In this document: piece by piece, positions 59,570 through 64,000 of the stretch
Layout of the letters: each line of letters starts with the position of its first letter
Position numbering within the stretch: the first letter of the stretch is position 1
From: Nonomuraea aurantiaca
GTDB taxonomy: Bacteria > Actinomycetota > Actinomycetes > Streptosporangiales > Streptosporangiaceae
Reading direction: 5' to 3'
Length of the DNA: 64,000 bases
Assembly (NCBI RefSeq): GCF_020215705.1
Contig: NZ_JAIWNB010000008.1
Span: 124,001 to 188,000, forward strand
The notes under the pieces: model-generated
What the model was told of the DNA's origin: nothing
What the model saw: only the letters and a program-made list of their open reading frames with translations
Databases searched by the model: none
Translations under genes and position numbers: made by a program

Positions 59570-60549
59570 CGGGTGCCCGCTTCTGCCAGCTTGGCCACCT
59601 GCTCGGCGTTGTCCTTGGTCACGAAGCCGGGGCCGGTGTTGACGGGCAGGCCGCCGCCGACGGTGTTGAGGTTGTTCTTGTACAGGTAGAGGAAGACGAT
59701 CGGCAGGTAGCCCTGCAGGTACTGCTGCTGGTCCACGGCGAACAGGATCTCCCCGTCCTTGATCGCGGCCACCACGTCGCCCGACAGGTCGAACGTGCCC
59801 AGCTTGGTCTGCGTCCCGGCGTCCTTGATGGCATCGCGGGCGGCGATGGCGACCGCCGGGTTGAGCGCGAGCACGCCGTTGAGCTGCTTGTCGGACTGCA
59901 GCTTGGCGGTGACCTTGGAGGTCACGTCCGCCAGGTTGCTCACATCGACCTGCAGCCGCTCGACCGTGCCGCCCAGCGTGGCCTCGGCGCCCTTGCACCG
60001 CTGGTCGAGGCCGACGTTGCCGGCCTCGTGGATGACGCACAGCAGCTTGGTGACGCCGGCGGCCTTGAGCTGCTCGCCCGCGCCGCGCCCGGCCACCTCC
60101 TCGGACTGCCCGACGTGGGTGATGGCGCCGAACGCCTTGGAGGAGTCGGCGCCGGAGTTGATCGTCACGACGGGGATCTTGGCGGCGACGGCCTTGCCGA
60201 TGGCCTCCTTGAGCGCGTCGGGGTTGGCCATGGACACCACGACGCCATCGACCTTCTCCGAAACCGCCTGGTCGATGAGCTGCGACTGCTTGGCCGGGTC
60301 GCCGTCGCCCTGATAGGTGACCTTCACGGCGTACTGCTTGCCGGCGGCCTCGGCGCCGTTCTTGACCACGTCCCAGAAGGAGTCTCCAGGGCCTGCGTGG
60401 GTGATGACGGCGAAGGTGCCGCCGCTCGCCGCGGCGGGCGCGGATCCTGCGGCGGGTGCGCTGCTCTGCGCGGCGGGTTGCTGCGCCGAGGAACAGCCGC
60501 TCAACGCCAGAGCGCCCAGCAACGCCACCACGATCGGGATTCGTCTCAT
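59566..60549 (-). CDS. Ribose-type sugar-binding lipoprotein (RbsB-like)
   Basis: A 327-residue family 2/type 1 periplasmic-binding-fold protein. It has the lipoprotein signal MRRIPIVVALLGALALSGC, an Ala/Ser-rich linker, then FAVITHAGPGDSFWDVVKNG, VVSMANPDALKEAIGKAVAA and IPVVTINSG, and late AVDQQQYLQGYLPIVFLYLY. It presents a sugar or related ligand to the permease. It is the first gene of a three-gene operon with 4-base overlaps. A palindrome at 60645-60660 upstream may be the operator. Confidence 0.9.
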   Translation of the reverse strand: MRRIPIVVALLGALALSGCSSAQQPAAQSSAPAAGSAPAAASGGTFAVITHAGPGDSFWDVVKNGAEAAGKQYAVKVTYQGDGDPAKQSQLIDQAVSEKVDGVVVSMANPDALKEAIGKAVAAKIPVVTINSGADSSKAFGAITHVGQSEEVAGRGAGEQLKAAGVTKLLCVIHEAGNVGLDQRCKGAEATLGGTVERLQVDVSNLADVTSKVTAKLQSDKQLNGVLALNPAVAIAARDAIKDAGTQTKLGTFDLSGDVVAAIKDGEILFAVDQQQYLQGYLPIVFLYLYKNNLNTVGGGLPVNTGPGFVTKDNAEQVAKLAEAGTR

Positions 60550-60644
60550 CCGACACCTCCAAGACCAACGGGCTCGTCCCTGGTTCTACCCCAATGTCAT
60601 CTGCTTGTATAGACATGCGGACCAATGGTGACAATCATGGTTTC

Positions 60645-60660
60645 GTCCTGATGTCAGGAC
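60645..60660. promoter_or_regulatory. Palindrome GTCCTGA-TG-TCAGGAC before the sugar importer
   Basis: A perfect 16-bp inverted repeat lies 96 bases upstream of the binding-protein start, near a TTGTATAGACA box (60605-60615) resembling GntR-type half-sites. Either could control the importer. No matching regulator gene is identified. Confidence 0.5.
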
Positions 60661-60771
60661 ATGATGGTCGTCACAGATCCCAGGAAAGATGAGCTCGACG
60701 ACGTCGACCGACAGGAGCCGCGATCGCCTTCGATTCTACGCCGCCTACCTGGCCCGGAAGTAGAACGGAAT

Positions 60772-60787
60772 CATACGTTCCCGTATG
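60772..60787. promoter_or_regulatory. TetR operator CATACG-TTCC-CGTATG
   Basis: A perfect 6-bp-arm palindrome lies 8 bases before the tetR start at 60796, in an otherwise AT-enriched patch. It probably serves autoregulation. Confidence 0.7.
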
Positions 60788-60795
60788 CTGGAGGG

Positions 60796-61440
60796 ATGAC
60801 GACTTCAGCACCGATGAGCGGCCGCAAGGCACAGGCCGCCCGCAACGACGCGTTGATCCTCCAGGCGGCACGGGCGGTGTTCACCGCCGACCCGGGCGCC
60901 CCGATCGCCGCGGTGGCGGAGCGGGCGGGCGTCGGGATCAGCGCACTCTACCGCCGCTACCCCAGCAAGGAAGCCCTGTTGCAGAAGCTCTGCTTCGACG
61001 GGCTGATGGTGTACATCGCCGCCGCGGAGAAGGCGGTGGCCGACCAGGGCGACCCCTGGGACGCCTTCGCCACGTTCATGCGGGAGGTCGTCGACGCCGA
61101 CACCCACTCCCTGACGATCGCGCTGGCCGGGACGTTCCAGCCGACGGAGGAGCTGTACCACGCCGCCGTGCGGGCCGGTGATCTGGCGACCCAGGTGCAC
61201 GGCAAGGCCGCCAGCGCCGGAGTGCTGCGGCCGGACGTCACGGTGTCGGACGTGGCGCTGCTGTTCGAGCAGCTGGCCTCGGTCAAGCTGGGCGAGCACG
61301 AGCGCACCGAACAGCTCCGGCACCGCTACCTGGCGCTGTTGCTCGACTCGCTGCGGCGCCCGCCGGCCCACCGGCCGCTGCCCGGCCCGCCGCCGCAGGA
61401 CACCGAACTGCGCGCCCGCTGGACGCCCAGGTCGCCCTGA
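60796..61440 (+). CDS. TetR-family transcriptional regulator
   Basis: A 214-residue TetR protein. The HTH is RNDALILQAARAVFTADPGA then PIAAVAERAGVGISALYRRY, and the C-terminal domain contains DADTHSLTIALAGTFQPTEE and SDVALLFEQLASVKLGE. A longer frame opens at 60661, but ATG 60796 (MTTSAPMSGRKAQAARND) follows the palindrome and a GGAGGG ribosome site. It is divergent from the sugar importer, not close to any other plus-strand gene, and its target may be itself or a distant gene. Confidence 0.85.
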   Translation: MTTSAPMSGRKAQAARNDALILQAARAVFTADPGAPIAAVAERAGVGISALYRRYPSKEALLQKLCFDGLMVYIAAAEKAVADQGDPWDAFATFMREVVDADTHSLTIALAGTFQPTEELYHAAVRAGDLATQVHGKAASAGVLRPDVTVSDVALLFEQLASVKLGEHERTEQLRHRYLALLLDSLRRPPAHRPLPGPPPQDTELRARWTPRSP

Positions 61441-61447
61441 TCCGGTC

Positions 61448-61510
61448 TCAGTCCTCCCCCGCCTTCCAGCGGAACAGGTACGACATCACGAAGCCGAACA
61501 GGCCGGTGAC
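61448..61510 (-). pseudogene. Possible C-terminal remnant of a membrane transporter
   Basis: A minus-strand frame between the citE-like stop and the tetR 3' end reads VTGLFGFVMSYLFRWKAGED then stop. It looks like a last transmembrane helix plus a short charged tail of a transporter that would have been the third gene of the CoA-transferase/lyase operon. It is short, so chance cannot be excluded. Confidence 0.35.
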
Positions 61511-61521
61511 CCCGCGAAAGG

Positions 61522-62343
61522 TCAGTCCTCGGGCGCGAGCCGCTCGGCGAGGTCTAACGTACGGCGGGCCCTGGCGACGATCGGCGCGTCGACGAAGCGG
61601 CCGTCGGGCAGCGCGACGGCGCCCGTCCCGGCCCGCTCGGCCTGCTCGGCGGCCTGGACGATCTCGGTGGCCCGCTCCGTCTCCTCCCGCGTGGGAGCGA
61701 ACGCCCGCCTGATCACCGGGATCTGGCGGGGATGGATCGCGGTCCTGCCGAACAGGCCCAGCGCGCGGCCCGCCCGGCAGGAGGCCGCCAGACCGGCCTC
61801 GTCCTTGACGTCGGGGTAGACCGACATCGGCACGGGGGGCAGGCCGGCGGCCGCGGCGGCGATGACCGCCTGCAGCCGGAGGTGGTTCATGGCCGTCTCG
61901 TCGGTGATCGACAGCTCGGCCGTCAGGTCCTGCTCGCCGAGCGCGATGCCCGCCACGGCCGGGTGGGCGGCGATGGCCTGGGCGGCGACGATCCCGGCCG
62001 CGGACTCCAGCAGCGCGTACGCCCTGACGCCCAGCCCGTCGAGGACACCGGCCGACTCGACCTTGGGCAGCCGGACCGCAGCGAGCCCCGGCAGGCCGGA
62101 GAGCGCGTCGAGATCGTCCCGCCCGCGCCCGCTCGCCAGGTCGTTGATCCTGACGTGCACCTCGACGGATCCGCCAGGGCTGGCCAGGTAGGCGGCGGCG
62201 TTGGCCCTGGCCTCGTCCTTGCGGGCGGGCGCGACCGCGTCCTCCAGGTCGATGATGACCACGTCCGCCCCGGAGGCGGCGGCCTTGTCGAACCGCTCGG
62301 GCCGGTCGCCGGGGACGTACAGCCAGGTGACGGGGGTGCTCAC
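61522..62343 (-). CDS. CitE-like (HpcH/HpaI family) CoA-ester lyase
   Basis: A 273-residue TIM-barrel lyase: VTWLYVPGDRPERFDKAAAS, VVIIDLEDAVAPARKDEA, VHVRINDLAS, RAYALLESAAGIVAAQAIAA and IALGEQDLTAELSI. The Glu/Asp Mg sites of CitE are in place. Members cleave or form acyl-CoA esters such as citramalyl- or malyl-CoA. GTG 62343 overlaps the CoA-transferase stop (GTGA), so the two enzymes are co-translated: the transferase makes the CoA ester and this lyase cleaves it, as in itaconate or citramalate-type routes. The exact acid is unknown. Confidence 0.87.
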   Translation of the reverse strand: MSTPVTWLYVPGDRPERFDKAAASGADVVIIDLEDAVAPARKDEARANAAAYLASPGGSVEVHVRINDLASGRGRDDLDALSGLPGLAAVRLPKVESAGVLDGLGVRAYALLESAAGIVAAQAIAAHPAVAGIALGEQDLTAELSITDETAMNHLRLQAVIAAAAAGLPPVPMSVYPDVKDEAGLAASCRAGRALGLFGRTAIHPRQIPVIRRAFAPTREETERATEIVQAAEQAERAGTGAVALPDGRFVDAPIVARARRTLDLAERLAPED

Positions 62344-63527
62344 GCGATCACCCCGTCCTCGCGCAGCCGGGCGATCTCCTCGCACCCGTAGGCGAGCTCG
62401 CCGAGCACCTGGTCGGTGTCGTGGCCCAGGCGCCGGCCCGGCCAGGAGACCGCGCCGGGTGTGTCGGACAGGCGGAACAGCACGTTCTGCATGGTGACCG
62501 TGCCCAGCTCCTCGTCCGGCACCTCGATGAAGGTGTCGAGGGCGGCGTACTGCGGGTCCTTGGCGATGTCGGAGACGTCGTAGATGGGGGCGACCGCCGC
62601 CTGGGCCTCCTTGAAGCGGGCGATGACCTCGTCGGCGTCGCGTTCGGCGATCCAGGAGGCGACGGCCTCGTCGAGTTCGTCGACGTGCTGGACCCGGCCC
62701 TGGCCGGTGGCGAACCAGGGCTGCTCGACCAGGTCGGGCCGGCCGACCAGGGTGACCACGCGTTCGGCGATGGGCTGGGCGCTGGTGGAGATGGCCAGCC
62801 AGCGGCCGTCGCGGGTGCGGTAGGTGTTGCGCGGCGCGTTGCTGCTGGAGCGGTTACCGGTGCGCTCGGGCACGACGCCGAGCGCCTTGAAGGCGCTCAT
62901 CTGCGGGCCGAGAATGCCCAGGATCGGCTCGATGATGGCCATGTCGACGACCTGCCCGCGCCCGCTCTGCTCGCGGGCGCGCAGGGCGACCATGATCGCG
63001 TACGACATGGCCAGCCCGGCGATGCCGTCGGCCAGGGCAAGGGGCGGCAGGGTGGGCGGGCCGTCCGGCTGGCCGGTCATGGCCGCGAACCCGCTCATCG
63101 CCTCGGCCAGCGTGCCGAAACCGGGCTGGCCGGACATCGGGCCGAACTGCCCGAAGCCGGTCATCCGCGCCACGATCAGGCGGGGGTTGATGTCCATGAG
63201 GTCGCCGGGTGCCAGGCCCCAGCGTTCCAGGGTGCCGGGGCGGAAGTTCTCGACCAGCACATCGGAGCGTTCGACCAGGCGGCGCAGGATCTCCTGCCCC
63301 TCGGCCCGCGACAGGTCGACGGCGGCGGCGCGCTTGTTGCGCGACAGCGTCTTCCACCACAGGCCCACCCCGTCGACCGAGGCGCCGTGCCCGCGGGAGG
63401 GGTCGCCGCGGCGCGGATGCTCGATCTTGATCACGTCGGCGCCGAAGTCGCCGAGCATCATCGCGGCGGATGGCCCGGCGAACAACGTCGCGGCGTCGAT
63501 GACCCGCAGGTCGGCGAGGCTCGTCAT
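62340..63527 (-). CDS. CaiB/BaiF family (class III) CoA-transferase
   Basis: A 395-residue class III CoA-transferase: DLRVIDAATLFAGPSAAMML then GDFGADVIKIEHPRRGDPSR, KTLSRNKRAAAVDLSRAEGQ, VLVENFRPGTLERWGL and the C-terminal SWPGRRLGHDTDQVLGEL. It moves CoA between carboxylic acids; the catalytic Asp (GDFGADV region or the later MDIN loop) could not be fixed with certainty. ATG 63527 was chosen where the fold begins; a longer leader would include promoter DNA. It heads the operon with the CitE-like gene and is divergent from the GntR regulator. Confidence 0.9.
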   Translation of the reverse strand: MTSLADLRVIDAATLFAGPSAAMMLGDFGADVIKIEHPRRGDPSRGHGASVDGVGLWWKTLSRNKRAAAVDLSRAEGQEILRRLVERSDVLVENFRPGTLERWGLAPGDLMDINPRLIVARMTGFGQFGPMSGQPGFGTLAEAMSGFAAMTGQPDGPPTLPPLALADGIAGLAMSYAIMVALRAREQSGRGQVVDMAIIEPILGILGPQMSAFKALGVVPERTGNRSSSNAPRNTYRTRDGRWLAISTSAQPIAERVVTLVGRPDLVEQPWFATGQGRVQHVDELDEAVASWIAERDADEVIARFKEAQAAVAPIYDVSDIAKDPQYAALDTFIEVPDEELGTVTMQNVLFRLSDTPGAVSWPGRRLGHDTDQVLGELAYGCEEIARLREDGVIA

Positions 63528-63595
63528 AACGAGGTAACTTATAAGAAATATCTCATAGGTCAATATGTTTCTCAGATTGCGGGACACTGATGGTC
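63528..63595. promoter_or_regulatory. AT-rich divergent promoter region between CoA-transferase and GntR genes
   Basis: The most AT-rich patch nearby. It holds an imperfect inverted repeat, GAAATAT (63545-63551) with ATATGTTTC (63563-63571), a likely GntR-type binding site. It should hold both promoters. Confidence 0.4.
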
Positions 63596-64000
63596 ATGCC
63601 GACCAGCGAGCCGCGTCCTCCCATGAGCAAGGCCGAATACGTCTACAGCGTGCTGCTCGAGGAGATCCGCACGGCCAGGATCCCCGGCGGCACCGCCCTG
63701 CGCGCCGGGGCGGTGGCCCGCAGACTCGGCGTCTCGGTCACGCCGGTCCGCGAGGCGCTGCGCAGGCTGGAGAAGGACCGGCTGATCAGCTACGAGGCCC
63801 ACCACGGCGCGACCGTGGTCGACCTGGGCGACGACGCGCTGGAGGAGTACTACGGCCTGCGGGCGGTCGTCGAGGGCCTGGGCGCCCGGCTGGCCGCCGC
63901 CCGCATCACCGCCACGGATCTGACCGAGCTGCGCGAGCTGCACGCCTCGATGCTCCGCGACGCCGAGGAGGGCCGGCCCGAGCGGCTGGGCGAGCAGAGC
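63596..64000 (+). CDS. GntR/FadR-family regulator, partial (3' end outside window)
   Basis: The first 135 residues are visible. The winged HTH is YVYSVLLEEIRTARIPGGTA then LRAGAVARRLGVSVTPVREA and LRRLEKDRLISYEAHHGATV. A FadR-type helical ligand domain begins (LEEYYGLRAVVEGLGARLAA) and runs off the window. ATG 63596 was chosen; ATG 63590 is two codons longer. It is divergent from the CoA-transferase/lyase operon, which it probably represses until its acid substrate is present. Confidence 0.87.
   Translation, partial: MPTSEPRPPMSKAEYVYSVLLEEIRTARIPGGTALRAGAVARRLGVSVTPVREALRRLEKDRLISYEAHHGATVVDLGDDALEEYYGLRAVVEGLGARLAAARITATDLTELRELHASMLRDAEEGRPERLGEQS

Overview
The window is very GC-rich DNA with short intergenic gaps, many GTG/TTG starts and frequent ATGA/GTGA gene overlaps. 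This fits a large actinomycete genome. The gene set (XRE-MurA fusion, Drr-type exporter, many TetR/MerR/LysR regulators, Opp-type importers) suggests a soil actinomycete, perhaps of the Streptosporangiales; that placement is an inference. No rRNA, tRNA, CRISPR array or biosynthetic megasynthase was seen.

Left part (1-20 kb). It holds a methyltransferase cut by the window edge, the hydrogenase-maturation protein HypX, a MurA paralogue with an N-terminal XRE domain, and a tyrosine recombinase. Next comes a scrambled interval (about 5.68-8.16 kb): a methionine aminopeptidase gene and a GyrI-like gene have exchanged halves. The simplest explanation is a 2.47 kb inversion that also carries a secreted SurE-like gene. 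Then follow a MerR/GyrI regulator, a TetR-controlled DrrAB-type exporter with a long palindromic operator, a DUF4037 protein, a cytoplasmic protealysin-like M4 protease with its emfourin-like inhibitor, purB, and a large RND transporter divergent from a MarR regulator.

Scar (20.0-22.3 kb). A helicase C-terminal remnant, two carbohydrate ABC permeases without a binding protein (the first cut at its N-terminus), and a serine-recombinase fragment lie side by side.

Catabolic island (22.3-50.1 kb). A LysR gene diverges from hglS (2-oxoadipate dioxygenase/decarboxylase) and an ALDH7-type alpha-aminoadipate semialdehyde dehydrogenase. Then come a phosphotriesterase-like hydrolase, a TetR regulator, a 979-residue kinase/M23-like/class III aminotransferase fusion (hydroxylysine-kinase/phospholyase type), a complete Opp/Dpp importer, an amidase, an amidohydrolase, an acyl-CoA ligase, an aldehyde dehydrogenase, a second Opp/Dpp importer, a DJ-1/PfpI protein and a GMC oxidoreductase. 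Five intergenic sites with a shared CGATCG core, one before each transcription unit from 26.6 kb on, suggest one regulon run by the local TetR protein. The genes together suggest import of an amide-linked amino alcohol, amide hydrolysis, phosphorylation and phosphate/ammonia elimination to an aldehyde, oxidation, and CoA activation. If the substrate is 5-hydroxylysine, the product would feed the adjacent 2-aminoadipate route.

Right part (50.2-64 kb). It holds a FlK-like thioesterase with a TetR gene, an SDR/MerR divergent pair with a palindromic operator that recurs downstream of merR, an RHH protein, a duplicated-HTH Lrp regulator, an FAD monooxygenase, an SDR, a PNPOx-like protein, a ribose-type ABC importer, a TetR gene, a CitE-like lyase plus CaiB-type CoA-transferase operon, and a truncated GntR gene at the right edge.
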